A stretch of 47,116 nt of DNA from a virus, in IMG/VR virus record IMGVR_UViG_3300020205_001415, positions 1-47,116 of that record. One strand, written 5' to 3'. The translations under genes were made by a program, and so were the position numbers. Below, one piece after another: positions 34,217 to 42,809 of this stretch (the stretch's first letter is position 1; each line of letters opens with the position of its first letter). The notes under the pieces were generated by a model. The model was not told the DNA's origin and did not search any database. It saw only the letters and a program-made list of their open reading frames with translations.

Positions 34217-35314
34217 ATGTTTGATGCTATCAAACCATTAGTAGATAGTGGAATCATTAACGAAGAAACCAAGGTAGCTATCAGCGAAGCTTGGGACGCT
34301 AAGTTAAATGAAGCACGTGAACAAATTCGTACAGAAATGCGCGAAGAGTTTGCTGGCCGCTATGAACACGATAAAGGTGTAATGGTCGAAGCTCTGGACA
34401 AAATGGTAACAGAAAGCCTACAAGCAGAAATTCATGAGTTTGCGGAAGAGAAGCAGCAATTAGCTGCGGATCGTGTCCGCTTTACTAAACGCATGAATGA
34501 AAGTGCTGGACGCTTTGATAACTTCCTAGTTTCACAACTAGCAACAGAGATCAAAGAACTACGTGAAGATCGTAAGCAAGCTCAACATGCTACCAAGCGT
34601 ATAGAGCAGTTTGTGATCAAAGCACTTGCCGAAGAAATTGGTGAATTTGCTCAAGACAAGAAAGACATTGTGGAAACAAAAGTACGTCTGGTATCAGAGG
34701 CAAGAGCAAAACTTGCTACTCTACAGAAGTCCTTTGTTGCTAAGAGTGCTGCTCTTGTACAAGAAGCTGTTACTAATAAACTAGAGTCAGAGTTAACTCA
34801 GCTGAAAGAAGATATCCAAATTGCTCGTGAGAATAATTTTGGACGTCGTCTGTTTGAAGCCTTTGCTAGCGAATTCTCAATTACTCACTTAAATGAGAAT
34901 ACAGAAATCGCTAAACTACGTAAAGAAGTAGACCGCAAAGATCAGGTTATCGCGGAAGCTAAAAAAGTTTCTAGCGAAAAGTCTGCATTAGTTGAATCAA
35001 AAGACCAAGAAATACGTATTATTAAAGAATCACAAGAGCGCAGAGAAACTCTTAGCGAGCTACTCAAACCTCTTAACAAAGAGAAGCAGACTGTAATGGT
35101 CCAGCTACTCGAGAATGTGCAGACTGATAAACTTAAATCTGCATTTGACAAGTATCTACCCGCAGTTCTAAACAACGCTGTGACACCACAAGCCGAAAAG
35201 CAGGTGTTAGCAGAAAGTCGTAAAGAAGTGACTGGTGATAAATCTGCTAAAGTCAACGGTGGAATTGACCATAATAATGTGGTCGAGATCAAACGTTTAG
35301 CAGGGCTTAAATAA
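34217..35314 (+). CDS. gp22: Major prohead scaffold protein gp22
   Basis: A 365-residue, almost wholly helical, charged protein. The start FDAIKPLVDSGIINEETK and the coiled-coil body (EQIRTEMREEFAGRYEHDKG, VTESLQAEIHEFAEEKQQLA, TEIKELREDRKQA) match gp22 of T4-like phages, the main core scaffold around which the capsid assembles. It is longer than T4 gp22 (269 aa). An ACAGGAGAATGATCC leader gives a good ribosome site, and gp23 follows after 25 nt. Confidence 0.93.
   Translation: MFDAIKPLVDSGIINEETKVAISEAWDAKLNEAREQIRTEMREEFAGRYEHDKGVMVEALDKMVTESLQAEIHEFAEEKQQLAADRVRFTKRMNESAGRFDNFLVSQLATEIKELREDRKQAQHATKRIEQFVIKALAEEIGEFAQDKKDIVETKVRLVSEARAKLATLQKSFVAKSAALVQEAVTNKLESELTQLKEDIQIARENNFGRRLFEAFASEFSITHLNENTEIAKLRKEVDRKDQVIAEAKKVSSEKSALVESKDQEIRIIKESQERRETLSELLKPLNKEKQTVMVQLLENVQTDKLKSAFDKYLPAVLNNAVTPQAEKQVLAESRKEVTGDKSAKVNGGIDHNNVVEIKRLAGLK
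35308..35313 (+). promoter_or_regulatory. Putative late promoter box before gp23
   Basis: CTTAAATAAAC overlaps the gp22 stop codon and ends 26 nt before the gp23 ATG, leaving room for the AGGAGAG ribosome site. A separate late promoter would suit the most abundant virion protein. Confidence 0.4.
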
Positions 35315-35339
35315 ACCCTAATTAGGAGAGAAATAAAAA

Positions 35340-36524
35340 ATGACACAAGCACTATTAGAAGGCCGTTGGGGCGAAACAAAAGACGCTCTGCTAGAAGGTC
35401 TCCAAGGTTCACGTAGAACAACAATGGGTGTGATTCTTGAAAACACCCGCAGGCACTTGACTGAAAATGCAACAACTGGCGCAACATCAGCTGGTAACGT
35501 AGCAACACTTAACCGTGTTATTCTACCTGTTATCCGTCGCGTTATGCCTACAGTTATTGCTAACGAGCTTGTTGGCGTTCAGCCAATGACAGGACCTGTT
35601 GCACAGATCCACACATTACGTGTTCGTTATGCAGAAACTGCAACTGCCACAGCCGCAAGTCCTTTCGACACAAGCACAACAGCTGGTGACGAAGCTCTTA
35701 GCCCATTTAAGATTGCAACAGCGTACTCCGGTAGCTTGAACACCGGTCGTGCAAGTTCAACTTTCGCACTAGAAGGTTCACCGGGCCGTAAGATCAATGT
35801 GCAAATCTTAAAGCAAGTCGTTGAAGCAAAGACTCGCAAACTAAGCGCACGTTGGACATTTGAAGCTGCACAAGATGCACAAAGCATGCACGGTTTAGAT
35901 ATCGAAGCTGAAATCATGGCAGCACTAGCACAAGAAATTACTGTTGAAATTGACCAAGAAGTTCTTGGCTCCCTACGCAGTCTTGCCGCTACTGACTTTG
36001 CTTATGACCAAGCTGCTGTTTCAGGTACTGCAACATTCGTTGGTGACGAACACGCTGCTCTTGCTGTTCTTATCAATCGTGCTGCAAACTTGATTGCTCA
36101 GCGTACACGTCGTGGTGCTGGTAACTGGGCTGTTGTTAGCTCAGCTGCATTAACAGTACTCCAGTCAGCTACGACTTCAGCATTTGCACGTACTACAGAA
36201 GGTACATTCGAAGCTCCAACAAACACCAAGTTCGTTGGTACTTTAAACGGTGCGATGCGTATCTATGTTGATAGCTATGCTGCTGATACAGCAGCAGTTC
36301 TAGTTGGTTACAAAGGCTCCAGCGAAGCTGATGCCGCAGCGTTCTATTGCCCATACATTCCTTTGATGAGCAGTGGCGTTGTTCTTGACCCAACTACGTT
36401 CGAACCAGTAGTTGGCTTTATGACTCGTTACGGATACGTCGAATTGACCAATACGGCCAGCTCACTCGGCAACGCCGGCGACTACCTGTCGGAAATTTCT
36501 GTTGCGAACCTTTCGTTCCAGTAA
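35340..36524 (+). CDS. gp23: Major capsid protein gp23
   Basis: A 394-residue HK97-fold major head protein. Diagnostic segments are GNVATLNRVILPVIRRVMPT, IANELVGVQPMTGPVAQIHT, RTRRGAGNWAVVSS and YIPLMSSGVVLDPTTFEPVV, then GFMTRYGYVELTNT. It is shorter than T4 gp23 (521 aa), as in marine relatives. T4 cuts its propeptide at (I/L)xE before Ala or Gly; by alignment the equivalent place is LTE-NATTG (Glu42), where Asn follows, and LLEG sites occur at 5-8 and 17-20. A strong AGGAGAG site precedes it and a strong terminator follows, typical of a highly expressed gene. Confidence 0.97.
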   Translation: MTQALLEGRWGETKDALLEGLQGSRRTTMGVILENTRRHLTENATTGATSAGNVATLNRVILPVIRRVMPTVIANELVGVQPMTGPVAQIHTLRVRYAETATATAASPFDTSTTAGDEALSPFKIATAYSGSLNTGRASSTFALEGSPGRKINVQILKQVVEAKTRKLSARWTFEAAQDAQSMHGLDIEAEIMAALAQEITVEIDQEVLGSLRSLAATDFAYDQAAVSGTATFVGDEHAALAVLINRAANLIAQRTRRGAGNWAVVSSAALTVLQSATTSAFARTTEGTFEAPTNTKFVGTLNGAMRIYVDSYAADTAAVLVGYKGSSEADAAAFYCPYIPLMSSGVVLDPTTFEPVVGFMTRYGYVELTNTASSLGNAGDYLSEISVANLSFQ

Positions 36525-36549
36525 TATCTGTATAGTAGTAAAGCAAATG

Positions 36550-36575
36550 AAAAACCCACTTCGGTGGGTTTTTTA
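36550..36575 (+). terminator. Strong rho-independent terminator after gp23
   Basis: AAAACCCAC-TTCG-GTGGGTTTTTT: a GC stem with UUCG loop and six T residues, 26 nt after the gp23 stop. Confidence 0.95.
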
Positions 36576-36621
36576 TTGATATAAAATAAATAATATTAAC
36601 CACTCGGAATGGGAAGACATT

Positions 36622-36644
36622 AAAGGGCCGCAAGGCTCTTTTTT
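36622..36644 (+). terminator. Second terminator in the gp23 downstream gap
   Basis: AAGGGCC-GCAA-GGCTCTT followed by TTTT, with one G-T wobble. It backs up the terminator after gp23 and lies just before the next late-promoter-like box, isolating gp23 from the fibre block. Confidence 0.8.
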
Positions 36645-36655
36645 GTTGGATATAC

Positions 36656-36664
36656 GATAAATAT
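36656..36664 (+). promoter_or_regulatory. Putative late promoter before 36735
   Basis: CGATAAATATA repeats the core of the baseplate-operon boxes (TCGATAAATAT) and lies just after a terminator. The TAAATA core ends 71 nt before the ATG, leaving a leader that includes a small hairpin, CGGAG-CGCCA-CTCCG, at about 36684-36698. Confidence 0.55.
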
Positions 36665-36734
36665 ATTTGTTCATATGAACTCTCGGAGCGCCACTCCGGG
36701 CGGCCTAGAACGCTAACCATAAGGAATAAATCAA

Positions 36735-37529
36735 ATGGCAAAACTAAAAGTACAACACACAAGAACAGGCGCAGCTGGTTATGAAGCCGGCGCAACTATC
36801 GTTGAAGATAGTTATGTAAGCCCAACAACTATCAACGGTACAAATATCGGTGGAACTGGCGGCGATAACAGCCAAACAGTGCCAACTATACGTATCAGTT
36901 ATCTACGTGATACCGGTGGAGCCGTCGACACCGGATACATAGTTAGACAAAAAGGCAGTGCTAAATTTGCTGTAAAAAACACAGCAGACGCCAACGCTTC
37001 GGTAGTTAGTTTGGTTAATAAATTAGCATCTGAACTGACAACAGCCAACACAGCAACGATCTTGGCCAACACCATGATTATCACTGGTTCTAACCTAGCT
37101 AACATTGGAACTGGCGGAGGTGGATATACCAATAACAGAGCCTTTGCTTACATTACGTATGCAACAGCCAACGTTGCTGGTAACAGTAGCCCAACCGTTG
37201 GCCACCAGTTTAGTGGCGGTCCCGGCGGTCTCGGTACCGGTTTCCTAACAGGTAATGTAACAGTGGTAGCTATCAACAGCTCTACTAACGTTACTGTAAG
37301 CTGTGCCACACAAACAGTTACAGGTAATACGACTGGACGTATCCAAGCTATAGAAAGCTTTAATGTCTATCATATATCTAACAAATTTGTGCAAGAATGG
37401 CCAACTGCACCTGCTGGTGAACAGAAATGGCGTTACTACTTAGGCGCTCCGTACTCCAGCGGCGCAGCAATCTTAAGTAGCCAACCACAGTGGCAAGGTG
37501 TTGTTCTTGCCCGCGTTGACAACAATTAA
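36735..37529 (+). CDS. Virion structural protein of unknown role, Gly/Thr/Asn-rich
   Basis: A 264-residue protein that I cannot place in a named family. The N-terminus KLKVQHTRTGAAGYEAGATI and YVSPTTINGTNIGG and the later IRISYLRDTGG and GYIVRQKGSAKFAVKN suggest beta structure. The C-terminal part has FNVYHISNKFVQEWPTAPAG and EQKWRYYLGAPYSSG. It has its own promoter-like box, a 5' leader hairpin, a good AAGGA ribosome site and its own terminator, so it forms a single-gene transcription unit, like an abundant virion protein (for example a head decoration protein). That role is inferred from context only. Confidence 0.65.
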   Translation: MAKLKVQHTRTGAAGYEAGATIVEDSYVSPTTINGTNIGGTGGDNSQTVPTIRISYLRDTGGAVDTGYIVRQKGSAKFAVKNTADANASVVSLVNKLASELTTANTATILANTMIITGSNLANIGTGGGGYTNNRAFAYITYATANVAGNSSPTVGHQFSGGPGGLGTGFLTGNVTVVAINSSTNVTVSCATQTVTGNTTGRIQAIESFNVYHISNKFVQEWPTAPAGEQKWRYYLGAPYSSGAAILSSQPQWQGVVLARVDNN

Positions 37530-37551
37530 TCAAAGTTTGATGATTGGAAAA

Positions 37552-37578
37552 GATAGGCTGGCAACAGCCTATTTTTTT
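37552..37578 (+). terminator. Rho-independent terminator after 36735-37529
   Basis: ATAGGCTG-GCAA-CAGCCTAT followed by a seven-T run; an 8-bp perfect stem 22 nt past the stop. Confidence 0.93.
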
Positions 37579-37602
37579 GACTTTATTATTATTTCAATTG
37601 AA

Positions 37603-37608
37603 TAAATA
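37603..37608 (+). promoter_or_regulatory. Putative late promoter box before the fibre block
   Basis: GAATAAATACTC, with the TAAATA core ending 20 nt before the ATG at 37629 and 25 nt after the previous terminator; it would drive 37629-42721. Confidence 0.5.
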
Positions 37609-37628
37609 CTCTATAAATGGAAAGATAG

Positions 37629-37967
37629 ATGAGCTCAACCAAACAGATAGGCACCGGTAGTTATTACATAGATACCTTGGTCCACAGAGGTAATCCCAAC
37701 GGGAATATATACCTAACTACCCGAGACTTTGTAGTTGACGCCAATCTTGTAGTTCTTGGATCAAATTCTACTACATTGACTACGTCAACTATATTCTTAC
37801 AGAAATCTACTTCCTTACCTCCTGTCAGCGTGGGAAACGTTGTAATAACTTCCAATACCGCTGGAGTAGGAGAAAGTGGATTATACACCAATCCTGACAT
37901 AGGGAAAACACCTTCAGAATTGGCCACAGTCATTAGCGCAAGAAAATACGCACTTATTTTTGGATAA
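37629..37967 (+). CDS. Small structural protein, first gene of the fibre block
   Basis: A 112-residue protein with no family I recognise. Sequence such as NPNGNIYLTTRDFVVDANLV and SVGNVVITSNTAGVGESGLY is beta-rich with Gly/Thr/Ser, like other small virion proteins of this block. Near the C-terminus GKTPSELATVISARKYALIF could be a helix. It is 3 nt before the next gene and is likely co-transcribed with the fibres. Confidence 0.6.
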   Translation: MSSTKQIGTGSYYIDTLVHRGNPNGNIYLTTRDFVVDANLVVLGSNSTTLTTSTIFLQKSTSLPPVSVGNVVITSNTAGVGESGLYTNPDIGKTPSELATVISARKYALIFG

Positions 37968-37970
37968 ATC

Positions 37971-38282
37971 ATGTCACTACAAAGCACCGCCATAACAACT
38001 ACATTAGCGAACATATATGTCAGCACTGGCAATACATGTGTTACCACAGTATATATCGCTAATTACTCAACCAGCAGTAATGTAACGTTCAATCTCTATG
38101 CGGTAGCCAACGCTGGATCAGCGTCAAACACTAATAAGATCTACAGCAACGTCACTGTTCTTGCAGGAGATACTTATATAATCGATTCGGAACGTTTGTT
38201 ATTAGACAACGGAGATATGATCAAAGCAAATTGCAATGCTAATTCGGTCTGCTCAAGCACAGTAACTTTCACAACAATATAA
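37971..38282 (+). CDS. Small beta-rich virion protein, paralogue of 39532-39861
   Basis: A 103-residue protein. It shares a layout with the 39532-39861 product: a Thr-rich start ending in IYVSTGNTCVTTVYIANYST, an N-L-Y-A-V strand, an A-G-D-T strand with LLLDNGDMIKANCNANS, and a C-terminal TVTFTTI. The pattern suggests a small beta-sandwich, common among phage head or tail decorations. No enzyme motif is present. Function beyond virion association is inference. Confidence 0.6.
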   Translation: MSLQSTAITTTLANIYVSTGNTCVTTVYIANYSTSSNVTFNLYAVANAGSASNTNKIYSNVTVLAGDTYIIDSERLLLDNGDMIKANCNANSVCSSTVTFTTI

Positions 38283-38292
38283 GAATAAGAAT

Positions 38293-39528
38293 ATGGGACG
38301 TTTAGTAAAAGATTCAACAATATCCGCACAGAATTTAATATCTGGTAACAGTCCGGTACTGACCGAACTAAACAGTCAATTCTCAAATACCCTCTATGTA
38401 GCAAAAAACGGTAGTGATAGCAATGACGGTAAGAGTCTTGCTACACCTTTCTTGACTATCAAAGCCGCATTTGCCGCGGCCACTAGTGGGACTGCCGTAC
38501 GTGTGGCCAGCGGTACTTATGCAGAAGATAACCCACTGACCCAACCTGCTAACACAGCATTGATGGGAGAAGATCTACGTACAGTATTCATCGAACCATC
38601 CAATCCTACATCGGACTTTTTCCTAATGTACGGAGGAACTTATGTTTGGGGCGTAACAGTTAGAAATTATCAAGGCGTATGCTGGAGATACCATCCATCA
38701 GCTACCACAGTATATGTAAGTCCTTACATACAGAATATAACCAGTAGTGCTACCAGTGCAAATGCTACCTGCGTATTAATCGATGGTAGTATTGGTAGTA
38801 GTACTTCCACTAAAGCCATGATCCTTGGATTCATGACCATGCTGAACAGAAGTGGTACGGGAGTTAGATTAATCAATCAAGCCTATAGTCAGGCAGTTAA
38901 CATCTATACATTGTTTACCAACGTTGGCATTAAGCTTGAAAGCGGTAGTTTCATGACCTTGAATGGCAGTGATTGCTCCGCAGGAAACTATGGTATATGG
39001 GCAGACGGTAAGACAGAACTTTATACAGGCACAGTACAGGGTAATGTACAGTCCGGTAATACATCAGTCACCATAGCAAATATGTCTAGCTTTCCGAGAA
39101 CTAATAATGGATTGATATTTGCCGGAGATCCTAATCTCTATTTTACTTCGACTTTTTCTAATCTTGGTGGTAATGTTTACAACGTCAACGTGACTTCGAG
39201 ATTTGGTAATGCATACTCAAATGGCACTGTGGTAACAGGCTATGCAGTCAGTACAGTCAGTGCTAGTGCCCATACTATGGAGTATGTGGGTGCAGGAACC
39301 GATCCTGCAACAGCACTACCCCAGTATGGCGGAATTCCAATTCCAGAAAATGAGATCATACAGACCAACGGCGGCAGAGTAAACTTTACCACTACAGATC
39401 AAAAAGGCGATTTTAGGATTGGTCCTGGATTAACAATCGTGCGGGCTACCGGCACAATTGAAGGCGATGACTTTAACCGTAGTCTATTTGCAGTAATGAC
39501 ACCTTACATATTAAGTATCGAAGGATAA
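38293..39528 (+). CDS. Structural/tail-fibre-like protein with beta-helix repeat domain
   Basis: A 411-residue protein. Residues about 34-75 read TLYVAKNGSDSNDGKSLATP, then FLTIKAAFAAATSGTAVRVA and SGTY, the usual opening of a right-handed parallel beta-helix (pectate-lyase-like, DUF1565 type). The body has helix rungs with many Ser/Thr/Asn. The C-terminal 45 residues, QKGDFRIGPGLTIVRATGTI then GDDFNRSLFAVMTPYILSIE, resemble a recurrent C-terminal block of marine phage structural proteins. No catalytic residues of a polysaccharide lyase can be assigned by eye, so it may only bind, or may degrade host glycan. Confidence 0.75.
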   Translation: MGRLVKDSTISAQNLISGNSPVLTELNSQFSNTLYVAKNGSDSNDGKSLATPFLTIKAAFAAATSGTAVRVASGTYAEDNPLTQPANTALMGEDLRTVFIEPSNPTSDFFLMYGGTYVWGVTVRNYQGVCWRYHPSATTVYVSPYIQNITSSATSANATCVLIDGSIGSSTSTKAMILGFMTMLNRSGTGVRLINQAYSQAVNIYTLFTNVGIKLESGSFMTLNGSDCSAGNYGIWADGKTELYTGTVQGNVQSGNTSVTIANMSSFPRTNNGLIFAGDPNLYFTSTFSNLGGNVYNVNVTSRFGNAYSNGTVVTGYAVSTVSASAHTMEYVGAGTDPATALPQYGGIPIPENEIIQTNGGRVNFTTTDQKGDFRIGPGLTIVRATGTIEGDDFNRSLFAVMTPYILSIEG

Positions 39529-39531
39529 AAA

Positions 39532-39861
39532 ATGGCAACACCTATTAACACATTCCAAACAGTCGCAACGACCTTAACTACGGCTAGTACGGCCATATAT
39601 ACCACACCGGCAAACACTACAGCTATCGTGCTATTAGCACAATGTGCCAATATTACTGGCAGTACAGTAAATGTTACTGCTTCACATTATGACGGGGTTA
39701 GTTCTACTATAGAGTTGATAAAGAATTTTTCAGTACCAGCAAATGACGCAGTTGGCCTGTTAACTGGTAAATTGGTCTTAGAAGCAGGTCAAAGCTTTTA
39801 TGCTAATGCCGCTGCTAATAGTAGTTTAAAACTCGTTATGAGTATAATCGAGTCTATATAA
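39532..39861 (+). CDS. Small beta-rich virion protein, paralogue of 37971-38282
   Basis: A 109-residue protein with the same architecture as the 37971-38282 product: Thr-rich start ([20 protein letters not shown]), [20 protein letters not shown], a [13 protein letters not shown] turn, [20 protein letters not shown], and a short C-terminal strand. The two copies flank the beta-helix protein, so each may serve as an adaptor or cap for a fibre. This is a context inference. Confidence 0.6.
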   Translation: MATPINTFQTVATTLTTASTAIYTTPANTTAIVLLAQCANITGSTVNVTASHYDGVSSTIELIKNFSVPANDAVGLLTGKLVLEAGQSFYANAAANSSLKLVMSIIESI

Positions 39862-39865
39862 TATT

Positions 39866-42721
39866 ATGACTAGAAAAATCAGCAACGGTATTTTAAGCGG
39901 CAGAGTACCAAAAACTCCTAGTACCGCCGCAGATCCAGGTAGATACACTTGGTTAGATCTAAATAATGCGGAACCAGATCTTGGAGTACCAGCCGCTAAT
40001 GTTTATGTGTTGACGGGCAATACCGACGGAACTAGATTTTGGTCTAACGTTAATAGTTTAGTAGTATTATCTGCTAATACTGCCCAGACAGTTACAAGTA
40101 ATGCACAACCAAATATAACCAGTGTAGGTAGTTCTTTAACCGTTGGCAATTTTACTTTCTCCAGTGCAAATAATACTATCAGCTCTAGTAGCACTACTAT
40201 AACCATAGATCCTGCCAGTGCAGGTGTTCTTGGAACAGTGGTTATCGCAGGTAATCTTTATGTCACTGGCAACACCGTTACTGTGGACAGTCAAACTGTC
40301 ACTGTTAACGACAAAGAGATAATGGTTGCTAACAATCAGACTACTTCCGCAGGAATTGACGGCGCTGGTATAGTGGCTGGTAACACCAGTATAGCAAAAT
40401 GGATTTATAATAATTCTACTACCAGCTGGCAAAGCAATGTAGGGATAACCCCATCTGCCAATGCTTCATTGGGTATGGGCGGCACCAGTAACTATTGGGG
40501 CACAGGTTACTTTAATGCTATACAATCTCCAAGCATCACCGGTGTGCTACAGACAGCAGCACAGACAAATATAACAAGTGTTGGTACCTTAACTGGATTG
40601 ACCTTAAGTGGTACATTGACGGGCACTACCTTAACTGCGGCCACTATTGGTAATACAGCCGCAGTGCATACAGGTGCTACCTATTACGCAAGTGGTAACT
40701 ATTACGGTGTATTAGGCAGTGCTACTAATGCTAATGCGGCCACAGTTACCACATTAAGTGCTAACGGCAACGTCATAGTTAGCGCACTGACTGTAAACAA
40801 TTCGGCAACCATTGGTACAACATTGGGTGTTACTGGTAACATCAATGGCACCAGTATTGGTTTAAGCGGTAGTGCTACCGTTGGTACAACATTAGGTGTT
40901 ACGGGTAATGTGATCGTTGGTAACTTATCGTCAGTCGGCATCCTAACAATGACAGGTAATCAGTCAACGACTAGTAATGCCACAGGCGCTATACAGGTCA
41001 CTGGTGGTGTAGGTGTAACTGGCAACATATATGCAGGCGCTTTTTTCTATTCAAACGGCACACCCTTACTTGGACCGCAAGGACCACAAGGACCAACAGG
41101 ACCAACTGGCCCACAAGGACCGCAAGGACCATCGGGCGCAGCGATCGTAATCCAAGGTCAGGTAAACACCTATACTGATTTACCCAGCAGCGGTCAGACA
41201 CTGGGTTGGGGATATATAGCAAGCGATACAAGTCATCTGTGGATCTATACTGCTACAGTTCTAGTAGACGCTACACATTATAATGGATTTACTGATGTAG
41301 GAGTTATTACCGGACCACAAGGACCACAAGGACCACGCGGCCCGCAAGGAGCTCAAGGACCACAAGGTCCACAAGGCCCAATCGGACCGCAAGGACCACA
41401 AGGACCAATCGGGCCACAGGGCACACAAGGACCACAAGGCCCTATAGGACCAATCGGTAATGCAGGACCACAAGGACCACGTGGACCACAGGGCCCAATT
41501 GGTATACAAGGACCACAAGGACCCCAGGGTCCAATTGGTCCACAAGGACCGCAGGGTCCGCAAGGTGTCGGTCCACAAGGTCCACAAGGCCCAATCGGAC
41601 CACAGGGACCACGCGGACCACAGGGCCCAATTGGCGATACCGGACCACAAGGACCACAAGGACCACGTGGACCACAAGGAGATATAGGACCACAAGGACC
41701 ACGCGGACCACAAGGACCACAAGGAGATGCTGGGCCACGCGGACCACAAGGACCACAAGGACCAATTGGACCTATCGGTAATACTGGTCCACAAGGACCA
41801 CAAGGTCCGGCCGGTGGTCCACAAGGTCCGCAAGGTCCAACAGGACCACAAGGCCCACAAGGTCCAATTGGAGCACAAGGACCACAAGGACCACAGGGCA
41901 ATCCTGGGGGACCACAAGGCCCGCAAGGTCCAACAGGACCACAAGGTCAACAAGGTCCACAAGGTCCAATTGGACCTATCGGAAATACCGGACCACAAGG
42001 ACCAATCGGTAACACAGGACCACAAGGTCCAGCTGGCACAAACGGAGGTCAAGGTCCACAAGGACCACGCGGACCAATAGGCGATGCCGGACCACAAGGA
42101 CCACAAGGACCACAAGGACCGCAAGGTCCAGGTGGTGGTACTGGACCACAAGGACCAACAGGACCAAGCACTAGCATCACGGTGACAGACACTAGTAGTA
42201 ACATTGATTACTATCCTGTAATGGTTACTACTGTTGGTTCAGCTACGACCCCTTATGCAGATAGTCCTGGATTTAAGTATAACCCAGGCACAGGTAATCT
42301 AACTATTCCAAATTACTTTAAAGGTACTGCTACCACAGCATTATACGCTGACTTAGCGGAAAATTACCTGGCTGATGATATATATCCGTCGGGAACAGTG
42401 TTAATATTTGGCGGAGTAGCGGAAGTAACCAAGAGTAATTCCAATATGAGTACACGGGTAGCAGGCGTAGTGTCTACTAATCCAGCTTATCTCATGAACG
42501 CCGAAGTTGAAGGAGGAGGCAGGGTCGCTACAGTAGCACTACAGGGCCGAGTTCCTGCTATGGTCGAAGGCAATATTAACAAAGGTGACATGCTGGTCAG
42601 CACTGCTAACGGAACTGCTAGGGCAGAAAGAAGTCCTGTTGTAGGATCAGTGATTGGTAAATCACTCGAGGACTTTACAGGCAATTTTGGTATAATTGAG
42701 ATTGCTGTCGGTAGAGACTAG
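39866..42721 (+). CDS. Collagen-like tail fibre with C-terminal peptidase_G2-like domain
   Basis: A 951-residue fibre. Residues 1-400 are Thr/Asn/Gly-rich with repeats such as [20 protein letters not shown] and [21 protein letters not shown] short Gly-Pro-Gln run begins near residue 402; after a 60-residue island (about 420-480) a long collagen-like region of G-P-Q, G-P-I and G-P-R triplets spans about 482-766. The C-terminal domain (about 830-951) has [55 protein letters not shown] and [11 protein letters not shown], which resembles the peptidase_G2/intramolecular-chaperone-like ends of phage fibres that trimerise and sometimes self-cleave. Likely host-contacting. A terminator follows. Confidence 0.85.
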   Translation: MTRKISNGILSGRVPKTPSTAADPGRYTWLDLNNAEPDLGVPAANVYVLTGNTDGTRFWSNVNSLVVLSANTAQTVTSNAQPNITSVGSSLTVGNFTFSSANNTISSSSTTITIDPASAGVLGTVVIAGNLYVTGNTVTVDSQTVTVNDKEIMVANNQTTSAGIDGAGIVAGNTSIAKWIYNNSTTSWQSNVGITPSANASLGMGGTSNYWGTGYFNAIQSPSITGVLQTAAQTNITSVGTLTGLTLSGTLTGTTLTAATIGNTAAVHTGATYYASGNYYGVLGSATNANAATVTTLSANGNVIVSALTVNNSATIGTTLGVTGNINGTSIGLSGSATVGTTLGVTGNVIVGNLSSVGILTMTGNQSTTSNATGAIQVTGGVGVTGNIYAGAFFYSNGTPLLGPQGPQGPTGPTGPQGPQGPSGAAIVIQGQVNTYTDLPSSGQTLGWGYIASDTSHLWIYTATVLVDATHYNGFTDVGVITGPQGPQGPRGPQGAQGPQGPQGPIGPQGPQGPIGPQGTQGPQGPIGPIGNAGPQGPRGPQGPIGIQGPQGPQGPIGPQGPQGPQGVGPQGPQGPIGPQGPRGPQGPIGDTGPQGPQGPRGPQGDIGPQGPRGPQGPQGDAGPRGPQGPQGPIGPIGNTGPQGPQGPAGGPQGPQGPTGPQGPQGPIGAQGPQGPQGNPGGPQGPQGPTGPQGQQGPQGPIGPIGNTGPQGPIGNTGPQGPAGTNGGQGPQGPRGPIGDAGPQGPQGPQGPQGPGGGTGPQGPTGPSTSITVTDTSSNIDYYPVMVTTVGSATTPYADSPGFKYNPGTGNLTIPNYFKGTATTALYADLAENYLADDIYPSGTVLIFGGVAEVTKSNSNMSTRVAGVVSTNPAYLMNAEVEGGGRVATVALQGRVPAMVEGNINKGDMLVSTANGTARAERSPVVGSVIGKSLEDFTGNFGIIEIAVGRD
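41311..42165 (+). repeat. Collagen-like coding repeat (9-bp GGACCACAA-type units)
   Basis: Near-continuous Gly-Pro-X coding triplets, most often GGA CCA CAA (Gly-Pro-Gln), with occasional shifts of a single triplet such as GGTGTCGGTCCA and GGTGGTCCA. The DNA has long internal near-repeats and produces spurious open frames on both strands. A shorter stretch of the same type is at 41071-41136. Confidence 0.95.
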
Positions 42722-42746
42722 TCATCCGGACGTATAGGATATGCGG

Positions 42747-42768
42747 AGCGGGGTTTATCCCCGCTTTT
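42747..42768 (+). terminator. Rho-independent terminator after the collagen-like fibre
   Basis: AGCGGGG-TTTAT-CCCCGCT followed by TTT; a 7-bp GC-rich stem 26 nt past the stop. Confidence 0.88.
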
Positions 42769-42778
42769 CATTTTCCAC

Positions 42779-42784
42779 TAAATA
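42779..42784 (+). promoter_or_regulatory. Putative late promoter box before the last fibre gene
   Basis: CACTAAATATATAC, with the TAAATA core ending 25 nt before the ATG at 42810, just after a terminator. Confidence 0.5.
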
Positions 42785-42809
42785 TATACAATCGGGAAAA
42801 GAATAAGTA

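Noticed and set aside
36193-36393. Antisense frames inside gp23 and gp22
   Set aside because: They are shadows of highly conserved capsid genes, with no promoter or ribosome site.
41311-42165. Repeat block that might be mistaken for a CRISPR array
   Set aside because: There are no unique spacers and no palindromic repeats; it is in-frame protein-coding sequence with 9-bp periodicity.
41261-42167. Several long open frames on both strands in the collagen-like region (Trp-Ser-Leu, Cys-Gly-Pro and Val-Val-Leu repeats)
   Set aside because: They are frame shadows of the Gly-Pro-Gln repeat. The biased 9-bp unit removes stop codons in all frames. None has a ribosome site and their composition is implausible.
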